A DNA stretch of 64,000 nt, taken from assembly GCA_023525975.1 (NCBI GenBank), contig CM042018.1:76267001-76331000 (forward strand). Reading direction: 5' to 3'. This stretch comes from Smallanthus sonchifolius (lineage: Eukaryota > Streptophyta > Magnoliopsida > Asterales > Asteraceae). A model generated the notes under the pieces. It was given only the letters and a program-made list of their open reading frames with translations, made no database searches and had not been told where the DNA came from. How positions within the stretch are numbered: the first letter of the stretch is position 1; the number at the start of each line of letters is the position of its first letter. This document shows positions 43,182 to 53,941 of the stretch, one piece after another. Made by a program: the position numbers and the translations under genes.

Positions 43182-45837
43182 TGTGACACCCAGCATTTCA
43201 GGTCAATATCCACATTTCATAAACGCACGTTCATAATTATTATTTCCTGATATTTTATTTTGACTAAGTAAAGTCAAGAAGTCTAGCAAAGAAGTTTGTT
43301 CCAAGTCTAGTAAACCGTAAAGAGTTACTAGAAAAAGTAAGCAGGATAACCCGACTTAATGCGAACGTAAATGGTTAAATAAAATAACCAGAAAAATATA
43401 TATATATATATATATTACACAAAATTTACGTTGAGCCAAGATTCTAATATTTTCTTCAACGAGCCATAAAATGGTTAAAAATTATAATACCGTGAAGAAT
43501 CGAAACTGAATTAAATTACCCCTTAAAACTCTAATTGATACTAATACCATAATAAATTAATATTTAAAAAAAAAAATTGGTTATCATTAACCCCTAAACC
43601 TATTTCCTGACTTTCTTGGCCGAGAGTCAGGGAGCCATTCTCCCACTTGCCTATTTCACTCAAATTCAGAGGAAAAACCATACCTCTTCAGTCGAAACTT
43701 CACCATCCCTTTCAAACCTTCTCTTTTCTTACGGCAAATTCCCAATTCCCTTTCAAATCGAAGTCCAGTTTTAAAGCGAAAATTACCACAATTCGGTGTC
43801 ATAAGGAGAATTTCAAGTGTTCTTGAAGAAAGCTTAGCAAAAGATTCAAGACTAGTTCTCTGTTTTTCTCTAAAGATCGCCATTCTCGGTTTGAGGTAAA
43901 AACTCGATACCATCCATATTATTTGCTTTAAAACCGTAACTAAACATACAAATCGTTCAAACGCAAGTAAGATAACAAGAAAACTGTGTCAAACTCAAGA
44001 TTTGAACAAAAAAATATACAGAGTGAATTCTGTAAATCAAAGTGCAGATATCGAAACTATAGTTTCGATACCTGTTAGTCAATCGAAACTGGGAGTTTCG
44101 ATACCTATTGATCGAAACTAGGAGTTTCGATACCAGTTATTCAATCGAAACTAGGAGTTTCGATACCGGTTGTTCTATCGAAACTAGGAGTTTCAATATC
44201 TATTTACTCAATCGAAACTAGGAAGTTTCGATACCTGTGTACAATCGAAACTAGGTAGTTTCGATACTATTCTTGCCAATCGAAACTAGGTAGTTTCGAT
44301 ACCTATTTCACTCAGTCGAAACTAGGAAGTTTCGACATCTGTTCTGTTCAATCGAAACTAAGAAAGCTTAGATACCTGTTCATCAGCCCCATAAGGCAGT
44401 AACTCAGAACTATTTTCATAACAAAACAAGGTTGGAAAAACTAAAAAGATAATTAAAACAAAAGTAATCAGATCGGCTAAGTCAAGTGAACAAATTGCGT
44501 TTAAGACGAGTAGTCTTAACGTGTATGTTATCCTTGTGTAAATAGGATACGGATAGGCGAATCTACCGTCATTCAAATTTTTGCTAGCATTCATACTGTC
44601 GAGGTGAGTTTCACTAATCCCCTTTTTCTAAGTTTTTGAAATGATTTGGGGTGGAAACATACTTGTAAAAGACTTTTGTGTATAAATGAATGGAACTAAT
44701 GATCTGACCGTATGTATGTATTGAGGGAACAATAAAGCGTTTAAAGTCCTCGTAATAAATTAGTAACCATTAGCTATGGATTTAGCCCGGGATTATATGA
44801 ATAGTACTATTGGGGGTGACGCCTCCGGTCATGGTTAGTCGCGCTAACCAGGGGTCAAAATGGCCGAATGACCGCATATTGTCTTACTCGCAGAAAGGCG
44901 AGGGGAGGCACAGAAAGTTGGGGTTTGGTTACGGTCTCGTACATTACATACTATTTTGTATTCCTTGCAAGCTTACAAATGGGGTCAATAGATCGGATTA
45001 GTAATCATATTCATTGGTAATACATACAAAAGAGTTCTGATCAGGGTAAAATGATCAGGTTTATCAAAAGAGTTCTGATCAGGTTAAAGTGATCAGGTTT
45101 TACACAAAAGGGTTCTGATCAGGTTAAAATGATCAGGTTTTACACAAAAGAGTTCTGATCAAGGTAAAGTGATCAGGTTTTACACAAAAGAGTTCTGATC
45201 AGGGTAAAGTGATCAGGTTTATCAAAAGAGTTCTGATCAGGTTAAAATGATCAGGTTTTACACAAAAGAGTTCTGATCAGGGTAAAGTGATCAGGTTTAT
45301 CAATAGAGTTCTGATCAGGTTAAAATGATCAGGTTTTACACAAAAGTGTTCTGATCAGGGTAAAGTGATCAGGTTTAAAGTAAAGAATTCTGATCAGGTT
45401 AAAGTGATCAGGTTTAAATGAAAGAGTACTGATCAGGTTAAAATGATCAGGTTTAACAAAGAGTTTTGATCGGCAAAAAGATCAGATTTAAACATTGGGT
45501 TTATGATAACTCTTTATAATAACTTGTGAACTCACCAACCTCGTGTTGACAGTTTTAAGTATGTTTTCAGGAAATTGAACGTGGTCTTCAGGTTAGCAAT
45601 GTAGGTTACATGCATGCACGTGGATACGGCTTTTGGGAGGATTTCTCTTGTTTAACTCATGGTCTTGAGTCATATTTGCGAAATCTTAAACATTTGTAAA
45701 CTCAAATTGATATTTTGTAATGTAAATATTTTAAATTCAGTTATGTATCCAATTACATGTATGTGTTTGCGGTAATCATATGCTTTGGAAACCAGTGAAA
45801 GTCGCGCCTCGCATTTCCGCCCTGGCGGGGTGTGACA
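43182..45837 (+). repeat. Tekay-like 3' LTR
   Basis: Same content as the 5' LTR, 2656 bp, with motif II array 44049-44376 and CTGATCAG array 45023-45490. It ends GGGGTGTGACA, and TATAT follows. Confidence 0.95.
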
Positions 45838-45842
45838 TATAT

Positions 45843-46067
45843 AGTTACAGAGTCTGTTAATTAGAGAGAGAAATTAGACGATATCAGAGTAGACTTGATT
45901 AGAGACAAAATCTTGTAACCTGATATTGTGGTGGAAATACAAAGAGTTTATATACACCGTTGTTATTGATTGAGTTACACGAGCACGTTGATCACGGATT
46001 CCGCACGTTATCACCGTGACGTACCACGTGTCTAGAGATCCGTCACGCACCGAATTAAGGACCTACA
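45843..46067 (+). repeat. 3' LTR of the gag-only copia element, second part
   Basis: Resumes AGTTACAGAGTCTG, as at 16379 onward, and ends AAGGACCTACA. GTGGA follows at 46068-46072, the same as at 16015-16019. Confidence 0.88.
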
Positions 46068-46072
46068 GTGGA

Positions 46073-46870
46073 TTACCCAGAATCTGATAAGGAGGAACCG
46101 GAGGAGGACTTAAATTCTCTGAGTTGGCCCCACCCATGTAGATTTTATTTTTGTTTGTAGCGCTTAAATTCTCGGAGTTGGCCACTCCCAGATCCGATAC
46201 TGCAAGGAGACTTGCTTTCTTCTTTAGTCTTGATCCCATTGAGAGAACCTTCCGACTCAAGATCCCCTCCATAGAAGTAAGTTCAGAAAGCTATCCTTCC
46301 ACCTCTAAGATGTCTGGTAAGACTTAAAAAATCATATTAATTTGTTAGTTAAATACATGTGCAATATTCTAACCCGTTATCCTGAAACAGGCGTCCGCAG
46401 ATCTAGCTCTAGATTCGCTCTTGACGACATTGATAGCATAATTTCCAAGGGCAAAGCTATCAAGAAAGAAGTGAGCCAGCCTGCCCTCGAAGCTCTAAAG
46501 CATGATGCTCCTAATCCGGAATCCTCAACTCCTCGCTCCAAGCCTGCTGCTGGTAAGAAAAGGAAGCTCTCTGATGCCACTTATGCAACCATCTTCAAAA
46601 ACCTAAGCTATGTTGATGCTTCATGCCTTTGGTCATCTGGTAAGATAATTTCAATATGCCGGATCCTGAACCTATATTATAGAAATCATAACATATTTTC
46701 CTGTGACAGGCCTTGGAGCAAATGACCAAATGCCACAAGTCGGTGGTGAAAGAAGCTGAAGAGGCCAATCAGATGATTAGCGACCTACAAAAGATAACTG
46801 CAGTTAAAAATAAAAAGTTAGCAGATGTGACCAAGGAGCTCAGCATGGTGAAGGCAGAGCTTGAGGATAC
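46073..46870 (+). pseudogene. 5' part of a decayed intron-bearing coiled-coil gene or element ORF
   Basis: From about 46270 there is a gene-like structure. An exon ends ...ATGTCTG before GTAAG (46317), and intron 46317-46390 ends AAACAG. Exon 46391-46639 encodes a Ser/Lys-rich segment with a KKRKLSDATYATIFKNLSYV stretch; intron 46640-46709 has GTAAG and GTGACAG ends. The next exon encodes LEQMTKCHKSVVKEAEEANQ and a further coiled coil. The last two exons join one base out of frame, so it is decayed. It continues at 52859 after the Athila-like insertion. I do not recognise the protein. It may belong to a larger retroelement instead of a host gene. 46073-46270 shows nothing recognisable. Confidence 0.5.
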
Positions 46871-47682
46871 TGATATGCCCTAATTATACATGTTTTACAT
46901 GCATAATAATCCACATATTATGGTAATAATCAAATAAAAGCTTTGCAATTGATACTTAATGCGTTAATATTTCATAATTGCAGGTTATTCGGTGTCCTAA
47001 GAGAAACAAAGCAAAAACCAGCTTAAGACATGAAGAAATCAAGCTTTTGGAGGAACAAACCCTTTGACCCCCAAGAAGTGAAACCAGGTCAACACAAGTC
47101 AACCAGCAGCTAAAAGACGAAGCAGGAGAGCAGAAAGGGGAATGCACAACGGTCGTGCAATCCCTTTCTTGCTCTCCAAGGACCCAATACAAAGTCCTTT
47201 GTACCCTATTTGATTCCCGAGGTGTTTGTACACCCATGCAATCCAATGCACGGCCTTGCATTGCTCATTTTGAGGCCTATAAATAGATGGCTTGGGTTCT
47301 TCATTCCACACACCTGAAGACACCCAACCAGAGCTAAAGAAAGTCCGATTCTGTAGTCTAGAGTAGAGAGTAGAGAGGCTCCTCCTCTTTGTCCGCAATA
47401 GGGGAGCCTACGAAAATCAGCGTTACACTAGTTAGTATGGCCATTCATGGCTAAACTCTTTGTATTGTTAGGGTGAACATGAAGTTTGGTGCATGTTAAT
47501 GTTTGACGTATTAATCTAGTGGTATGTTTCTGTCTTTAATTATTCGTTCTTAAAACCACCATTTGGTGGGCTTTTATTATTGTCTAAATCCGTCTTTATA
47601 TTTGTGAGTGTTCTTGATTTTAAAGTGTAAGATCATAAAATCTTTTTAATCAAACCTCCTTTCAAGATAGTACGTCTTTATA
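46871..47682 (+). repeat. Athila-like 5' LTR, first part
   Basis: Starts TGATATGCCC. Contains TGCACAACGGTCGTGCA (47142) and TGCACGGCCTTGCA (47246), both self-complementary, upstream of TATAAATA at 47278-47285. The frames on the minus strand (46956-47398) are unsupported. Confidence 0.75.
47278..47285 (+). promoter_or_regulatory. TATA box of the Athila-like LTR
   Basis: TATAAATA followed by an exon-like leader. The dyads at 47142 and 47246 are 20-135 bp upstream. Confidence 0.6.
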
Positions 47683-49595
47683 TGTAACATCCCAAAAATA
47701 AAAAAAAACGATAATAAATGGAAACGGGTTAAACGCGAGACGAACGGAATAAACGAGCGTGGAATGGGCCGGCTATGGGCTTGCGCGCGTATGGGCTCAA
47801 GGGAAGTCTCTCCCTATCAATACCCTAGCCCATCTCTCTTATCTCATTTTACAAGTTCTAGAGAGAGAAAGTGAATGGATCGGCCCGAGATTCCAGCAAA
47901 GTGTTGCTCCATAGCTCGTGAGAAGAACCTCCGAATTAGAAGCTCGATACAGGTAACGATCTACCCTAGATCTGAGTTTTTGTTCGTTTTGGGGTTTTTC
48001 GGGTTTTGGATGAAAAGATAACCTTTTTACGGATGAAACTTGAAAATGAACATAGATCTAGTATCTAGAAGGAAAAACGAACGTTTTGAACAAAAAGTCG
48101 GGATCTTGACGTGATCAGATCTGCGTGCAAAAAGTTAGGGTTTTTACGGGAAGCAGGTCCTGCGTACTTATCAAGTACGCATGAAGCAGGTCCTGCGTAC
48201 TTATCAAGTACGCATGAAGTAGGTCCTGCGTACTTATCAAGTACGCATGAAGCGAAGCCTGCGTACTTATAAGGTACGCATGAAGCGAAGTCTGCGCACT
48301 TATTAAGTACGTAGGAGCAAGGCCCTGCGCACTTGCTAAGTGCGGAGGCATTAGGCTGGTTAGTAAAGTCAGTATGTTTGCCTAATTCAGAATGGTTAAA
48401 CCGTTAGAGTCGGGATTAGGTCTGATGTGTATTTAACTACTCAATCCAGATCGTATGTGACGTTGGTGGGCCTTTGTTTAGGACAACAGAGACTAGCTTA
48501 TCAGGTGAGTTCTACAAGCCCTTCTTTAAATGTTTTAATTAAATGGTTTTGGGCTGGTGTGCATACATACAGAATGATGTTTTTAAAGTGAGGTTTACGA
48601 AATGATGTTTACGAAACGATGTTTACGATATGATGTTTACGATATGATTATGATGTCTACGAAATGATGTTTATGAGTTGATGTTTATGAAATGTTTTGC
48701 CAAATAAAGTTTACGAAAGTTTTACGAAAGAGATGATGTTTTGTTTAATAAAGCATGCGAATGCTTTAACTAAAATGAGGTAAAGGTTTTATGAAAATCA
48801 CGAATCTGTCACGAGTTCCTATGAGAGCTAAGGTATGTATGTATGTATTGGCCTCACCCTTACGGGGGGCCTTTATGGCTGGCTAACGGTTGTACAACTG
48901 GTTGATGATGGGGTGACGACGGTCACCCATGGGATTACCGGGATCCCGATGGAAGGTACTATTCCTTGCGGGGAAATAGTGCCTATGTTATGTTATGTCT
49001 TCCTAGATGTAACGAGCCTTAGGAAACATATGTTTGGTCCACCTAGAGGTAACGAGCCTTAGGAGACCTGGTGACGGATGACGTAGAGGTAACGAGCGTT
49101 AAGTTCATCCGCTGGTATGCGATGCATGGAATTGACGGTTACGAGAAGGCGCAGATTCGGTTCATGTTGACTTATGTTATGATGCTATGTTACGATGTTT
49201 TGATGATGTTAAGTTATTGCATGTTTTACATACGCTTTTGTTAAACAAATGTATGTTATGTTTTTGGTAAAATTTTAGGTTAAGGTTTTATGTAAAGCTA
49301 GAACTCACCAGCGTAGCTGACTTTTTAGTATGCACATTCAGGTTAAGTTAGGTTATGATGATGGACGATGATGCTGGGCGGCTTGATGAGTTACCCGGAT
49401 GATATGAAGACTGGAATCCCTTTATGATTAGCTTATGTTTATGTAATAGTCTATGTTACGCTTCCGCATGTTGAACAATGTCACGATTATGTTTTAATGA
49501 AATTTTCTGCTGTGTTATTTTGATATTCAAGTCTAAAAACTGTTTGTGAATGAGTAAATCCAACGAGTGAGGCCTCCCGGGTTTGCGGCCTTACA
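47683..49595 (+). repeat. Solo gypsy LTR (family B)
   Basis: 1913 bp, TGTAACATCCC to GCGGCCTTACA, flanked by TTATA (47678-47682, 49596-49600). It holds the motif III dyad array (48161-48349), GGTGAGTTC at 48504, a GATGTTTACGAAA tandem array (about 48590-48700), GAACTCAC at 49311 and TTCAG ending 49341. A minus-strand relative occupies 62587-64000. It probably arose by recombination between two LTRs. No coding content. Confidence 0.9.
48161..48349 (+). repeat. Dyad array, motif III (TGCGTACTT-NNN-AAGTACGCA)
   Basis: Six units; the first three start at 48161, 48194 and 48227 (33-bp period). Arms of nine bases around ATC, later TAA or GCT. Two units have changed TGCGTAC to TGCGCAC, and the last has the matching change in the other arm (AAGTGCG). 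Confidence 0.92.
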
Positions 49596-49600
49596 TTATA

Positions 49601-50401
49601 CAAGTAGAGATTGATATGCCAAGGCTTGGTCAACATTAGTAAGGTCATACGTCTTTATACAAACTTATTATGTGACTAACAATTGGTGAACTCATGTTGG
49701 CAACGGTACGTCTTTATACTCGGTCCCATTGTTACACCGCATCCCGGTGAACAAAGTATAATCACCTATTTAACTTTAATACAAAGCATTTACGTTTGAT
49801 GTCGTAAACCAACCCGGAGATGACCATTTGAAGAGTTGAGGGTAACTGTTGTCCCTAACGGGAGGCAGTAGTATTTTAATTTAAAGATTTTAATTCTTGA
49901 ATAAAATGTCGTGAGGACGTGGCTCTAGTGGTGACCCGGGTCACAAGTTTGTAGTAGTCATATCACTGGATTAGTCAACTTAACATTATCACGTACCAAG
50001 CTGATTCAAAGCCCAAATCAATACTCTTCGTGACCTGATCATTTCCGAGATATTTACTTTCGTGCTATTTACTATTCTGTTCATTACATTTCTGTTACAC
50101 ACATCACACACATTTTTACTTTTCTGTTATTTACTTTTCTATCATTTACTTTTCTGCCTCACAAGCACACAAAACTCACTCACTAATTAATCCGTCTAAA
50201 CGATAACAAAAGTTGAGTATTGGAACTCGACCGCGTCCATTGGTTCGATACTTGGTTCTTACCTAGCGCTGCGATAGGTACACTTGCTTATTGTGTGTGT
50301 TTTTAAGTTAAAGTAATTATCATTTTATAAATTTAAAACCTGATCTCGTAAAACCATCATAAAAATATATTATATTTTTATATATTAAAAAGGACACATC
50401 A
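49601..50401 (+). repeat. Athila-like 5' LTR, second part
   Basis: Continues after the solo LTR. Its last 600 bases (from 49805) align by eye with 52232-52853. TACGTCTTTATA recurs at 47671, 49650 and 49709, so the solo LTR landed inside a small direct repeat. It ends ACATCA. Confidence 0.8.
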
Positions 50402-50408
50402 AGTTTTT

Positions 50409-50425
50409 TGCGTCGTTGCCGGGAG
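50409..50425 (+). other. Degenerate PBS (tRNA-Asp)
   Basis: TGCGTCGTTGCCGGGAGA-like, against TGGCGCCGTTGCCGGGGA in the other Athila element; several mismatches. Confidence 0.65.
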
Positions 50426-50512
50426 ACGGTGATTTCAAGAAAAATTCAAGTTATCGGATTAGCCTTATCATTTTCCATCTGTTTCTCTGTTACATTTTGT
50501 TGCAGGCAGTGT

Positions 50513-51485
50513 ATGATCCATAGCTCCACTACTGGTTTATATCAGCCTTTAGCAGAGCATGAAAGATTCTTTCACCGCCGAATACAAGAAAACCGTACGA
50601 GAAGAATGGTCGTAGAAAACCGCACTATTTCCGATTCCACAAGACCGTCTCTAGAGGCTTTGGGGTCTAGTATCACAAGGTCAACTGTTGACGCTAACAA
50701 CTTTGAGATCAAATCTCAAGTTATCCACATGATCCAATCGTCATGCACTTTCCATGGATTACCCGATGAACATCAACATGCCCACATTGCAAATTTCCTC
50801 AAAATTTGTGACATTTTCAAACTGAACGGTGTTTCGAATGACGCAATTCGCCTCCGAATGTTTCCCTTTTCCTTAAGAGAACGAGCTAAGGCATGGCTAA
50901 ACTCTCTTCCTACCAGGACGATCACTACATGGGATGATCTAGCTAAGACATTCCTGTCAAAATACTTCCCGCCAGCAAAAACTGCAAAACTGAGAAATGA
51001 TATCACCACTTTCACCTAGGAAGATGGTGAATCACTATATGAGGTATGGTAACGTTTTAAGGATATGTTAAGAAAATGTCCTCATCATGGGTTAGAGGTT
51101 TGGTTACAATTATCATCTTTCTATAATGGGTTGCACAATCAAGCTTGTCAGACACTCGACGCTACTGCAGGTGGTATTTTTGGTAACAAGAGGACACAAG
51201 AAGCTTACAACCAAATTGAGGAAATAGCTATGAACAGCTATTAATGGTACAATCCAAGAAGTAACAGGGGAGCCAAGCAAGGAGTTCATTCTATCGATAC
51301 TGTCACTTCACTTTCCGCTCAAGTAGATGCCCTCACCGCTCGACTCAATCAGCTTAGCAAGGGCAAAGCGATCACTGAGACTACTGAAGAAGTAAAAAAG
51401 CATCACTGCCAATACTGAGTAAGTTGACTTTATCAAAACAAACTGCCCGCAGAACAACCCCTACAACAACACTTATAATCCTAAA
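50513..51485 (+). pseudogene. gag: Athila-like Gag with stops, truncated
   Basis: From ATG 50513 (MIHSSTTG). The capsid block CTFHGLPDEHQHAHIANFL, FPFSLRERAKAWLNSLP and FLSKYFPPAK matches the Gag at 22.4 kb. TAG at 51017 (TFT, stop, EDGESLYEVW), TAA at about 51050 (W, stop, RF) and TAA near 51240 (NSY, stop, WYNPR) break it. Gln is expected at the first and third, Glu at the second. The zinc-finger region is lost and the sequence ends near an Asn/Pro/Tyr-rich stretch, beyond which copia sequence begins. No protease or pol. Confidence 0.8.
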
Positions 51486-51683
51486 GATCTGGACGCACTA
51501 GCAGACAGGTATTGCATGAATACTGATGAGTGGACGAAATTCCTTGCTTCTATTTATGACAAGGTGATCAAGTTCTGCCTTGACTATAAGAAGAAGATGG
51601 AAGCTAAAGATGCATAGCTGTGAAGACCAAAGACCGAAGACTGAAGATCGAAGACGATCCAGAGCTGTTGTCAAGGGGGAGTT
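51486..51683 (+). other. 3' end of a copia element with PPT
   Basis: Short open stretch ending DYKKKMEAKDA before a stop at about 51615, then GAAGA-rich sequence and TTGTCAAGGGGGAGTT (51668-51683), a polypurine tract. The exact left junction with Athila-like sequence is unclear. Confidence 0.55.
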
Positions 51684-51865
51684 TGTCGAAGCACTTTCCT
51701 GTGATAAACACTCTGAATAGATTAGGGATAGATAGAGTCTTAGTTTAGTACTTTCATGTATGTATTTGTCTTTGTTTGTAAGTGTCTGTATGTATTAGTA
51801 ATCGATTTGTATTTACTTTTACATATTGATTATTGCAATTTTCTCTAAGTGTTTTGCAGACTTGT

Positions 51866-51975
51866 ATGTGCGCAGGAAATAGTTCCTGCATACTTAGCAA
51901 CTACACAAGAATACCTTTGCGTACTTGCTAAGTACGCATGAGCAAATTGCCCTGCGCACTTGCTAAGTGCGCAGG
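51866..51975 (+). repeat. Dyad array, motif III, in the copia LTR
   Basis: TGCGTACTT-GCT-AAGTACGCA at 51918 and TGCGCACTT-GCT-AAGTGCGCA at 51953, with weaker units before. The two arms have changed together between units. The TATA box is 13 bp downstream. Confidence 0.88.
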
Positions 51976-51987
51976 CATCAGGTCATG

Positions 51988-51995
51988 TATAAATA
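51988..51995 (+). promoter_or_regulatory. TATA box of the copia LTR
   Basis: TATAAATA immediately after the dyads. Confidence 0.6.
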
Positions 51996-52231
51996 GGAAT
52001 GGTTGACAGTAGATAAGTACGCAATCCTAGACTCAGCAAATACGCAAATTGTAATCTCAGTACTTCTCTCTGTAACCTTTAAGTGTTTATAATAGACAAA
52101 CGTTTATAGTGATTATCTTGTCGGTGTACTTTGTTTCGTAAGACTCTCCACCTAGTCACGGGTATTCCGCACCCGGTCTGACTAGTAGACCCACTTGCAT
52201 GTGACGATCCGCCACACCCGAGGGCCCTACA

Positions 52232-52853
52232 TAAACCAACCGGGAGATGACCATTCGAAGGGTTCATGGTAGCTGTTGTCCCTAACGGGAGGCACTGCTA
52301 TTTTAATTTAAAGATTTTAATTCGTGAATCAAATGTTGTGAGGGAGAGGCTCTAGCGGTGACCCGGGTCACAAGTTTGTAGTAGTCATATCACTGGATTA
52401 GTCAACTCAACATTATCATGTACCAAACTGATTCGAAGCCCGTAGCAATACTCTTCGTGAGCTGATCGTTTCCGAGATATTTACTTTCTTGTTATTTACT
52501 ATTATGTTCATTACATTTCTGTTACACACATCACGTACGTTTTTACTTTTCTATTATTTACTTTACCGTTATTTACTTTTCTGTCATTTAGTTTTCTGCT
52601 TCACAAGCACACAAAACTCACTCACTAATTAATCCGGCTAAACGATAACAAAAGTTGAGTATTGGAACTCGACCGTGTCCATTGGTTCGATACTTGGTTC
52701 TTACCTAAACTATATTACGCTGCGATAGGTACACTTGCCTATTATGTGTGTTTTTAAGTTAAAGTAATTATCATTTTATAAATTTAAAACCTGATCTCGT
52801 AAAACCATCATAAAAATATATTATATTTTTATATACCAAAAATGACAAAATCA
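52232..52853 (+). repeat. Partial Athila-like 3' LTR
   Basis: Aligns by eye with 49805-50401; the first two thirds of the LTR are missing. The end is degenerate (ATGACAAAATCA against GGACACATCA). Confidence 0.8.
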
Positions 52854-53103
52854 GATGCCTATGCCAAACATGCCCGAGACCTCGAGGAATCCCATGAACA
52901 AGCCAAAACATCAGCTGCAATTTCTATATTCCAAGTCAGTATAAAGATGGCTAAAGAGGCTGATGATAGGGATTTTGACCTGGGACGTCCAGGAGTGGAA
53001 AAGGGTTGTCGCGGAGCTAGGAGGTGAATTGGTGCAAGATTCGAAGGTGGACACCCAAGAGGCTGAGGGCTCTGTGAATGTGGTAGCGGAGGTGATTGAA
53101 TAG
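52854..53103 (+). pseudogene. 3' part of the coiled-coil gene fragment
   Basis: Continues the coiled coil (YAKHARDLEESHEQAKTSAA, then FQVSIKMAKEADDRDFD). One frameshift near 52980 leads into WDVQEWKRVVAELGGELVQD and an acidic C-terminus ending VVAEVIE, stop at 53101. See the 5' part at 46073-46870. Confidence 0.5.
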
Positions 53104-53941
53104 GACAATGAGGGCGACAAAGACAAGGCCCGATTCCTATGTTTGCGATTTCTATGGTTAATTTTTTTAACTTTAATGTTGTTGACCTGTTAAACAATTT
53201 TATTTTCTTTGCTTTTGGGATCCCTGTAAGTGGTAGACAATTTAACAGCTTGTGAACCGGGTGGATGGGACCAGGTTTTAGACGAAGCCCAGGTCACTTA
53301 ATTTCCTGCACTTTGATTATCATTAAGTACCTTTTCACTATATGCCATGATTGCCATGTGTTTGATATGTTTGTAGAAAATTAGGATTTATAGGCAATTA
53401 AGCCTTGTGACAAAAAAATAAGTTTAGGTAAACTTTCAGGATATCGGATCCTTAAAAAAATGTATAGTTTGGTTGGGAAAACACCAATTACGAACATATC
53501 ATGACTTAGTCATTCAAATCTTGAATTTATTCTTAATTAAAAATTCTTGAGTAATCATAAATACATACCATCATTGAGAATCAAGTTGGGTAGATGTACC
53601 TCCGAACAGACTCAAAGTATCAATTCTTTTAGCGGTCCCCTGTGTATAACTGTTAAACACATCGTATATTTAGTAATTGTACCTCAGGATCTTCATATAT
53701 ATCTTCACTCTACTTCAGTATCTTGAATCAGCATATTAGTGCTAAATACTTGGGTTAACACATAAGTGTTAAATACTTGGGATAAGACAAAAACTTGGGA
53801 CAAGCCAATCGTGAGTTAGCATGAAAATGCTAAAAACCATAGTAAGTAACATGTCTGTTACATTCGTATGATCCAAGATATAGCCAATAGTGATGAAATT
53901 ATCAGCCACTGTTACATGGACTGGTCGCACCACCTTGAACA
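53104..53941 (+). other. Noncoding sequence after the coiled-coil fragment
   Basis: AT-rich, no coding region. TTAGTGCTAAATACTTGGGTTAACA-type phrases are repeated around 53730-53790 with variation. It could be a 3' untranslated or retroelement 3' region. Confidence 0.4.

Larger units (their letters stand above)
34828..45837 (+). mobile_element. Complete Tekay-like Ty3/gypsy element
   Basis: 11.01 kb flanked by TATAT (34823-34827, 45838-45842). LTRs 34828-37485 (2658 bp) and 43182-45837 (2656 bp) differ at only a small number of positions on reading, so it is the youngest full-length element here. PBS for tRNA-Met at 37491, a broken upstream ORF (37633-38392), an intact Gag-Pol (38650-43146), and a PPT-like AACATAGGGAGAA before the 3' LTR. 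It could be recently active, apart from a suspect RNase H residue. Confidence 0.95.
16020..46067 (+). mobile_element. Gag-only copia element with nested Athila and Tekay-like elements
   Basis: Outer copia element: 5' LTR 16020-16602 and 3' LTR 34476-34827 plus 45843-46067, flanked by GTGGA on both sides (16015-16019, 46068-46072). Without the two nested elements it is about 5.8 kb. It encodes Gag with two zinc knuckles and a protease remnant, but no integrase, RT or RNase H, so it is nonautonomous. The Gag resembles SIRE/Maximus-type copia. The Athila insertion (20502-33764) is in the internal region and the Tekay-like insertion (34828-45837) in the 3' LTR; both are therefore younger than this element. 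Confidence 0.88.
51684..52231 (+). repeat. Copia 3' LTR (same family as 6434-6914)
   Basis: TGTCGAAGCACTTTCC to GGGCCCTACA, 548 bp. Contains motif III dyads (51866-51975) and TATAAATA at 51988-51995. It joins the Athila-like 3' LTR at 52232. The 5' half of this copia element and the Athila-like pol are both missing, so a deletion removed them. Confidence 0.8.
46871..52853 (+). mobile_element. Decayed Athila-like element
   Basis: 5' LTR 46871-50401 (TGATATGCCC to GGACACATCA, split by a solo LTR), degenerate tRNA-Asp PBS at 50409, gag remnant, and a partial 3' LTR 52232-52853. Flanks GATAC (46866-46870) and GATGC (52854-52858) agree at four of five bases. Removing the element restores one coiled-coil reading frame across the site (ELED then YAKHARDLEE), which supports the boundaries. 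Older than the Athila at 20.5 kb. Confidence 0.8.

Noticed and set aside
34828..45837. Segmental duplication of 34.8-37.5 kb and 43.2-45.8 kb
   Set aside because: These are simply the two LTRs of one element, with PBS, gag-pol, PPT and TATAT duplications.
48115..48351. Minus-strand frame with a repeated LISTQ peptide
   Set aside because: It is the translation of the 33-bp dyad array, whose period is a multiple of three. Not evidence for a protein.
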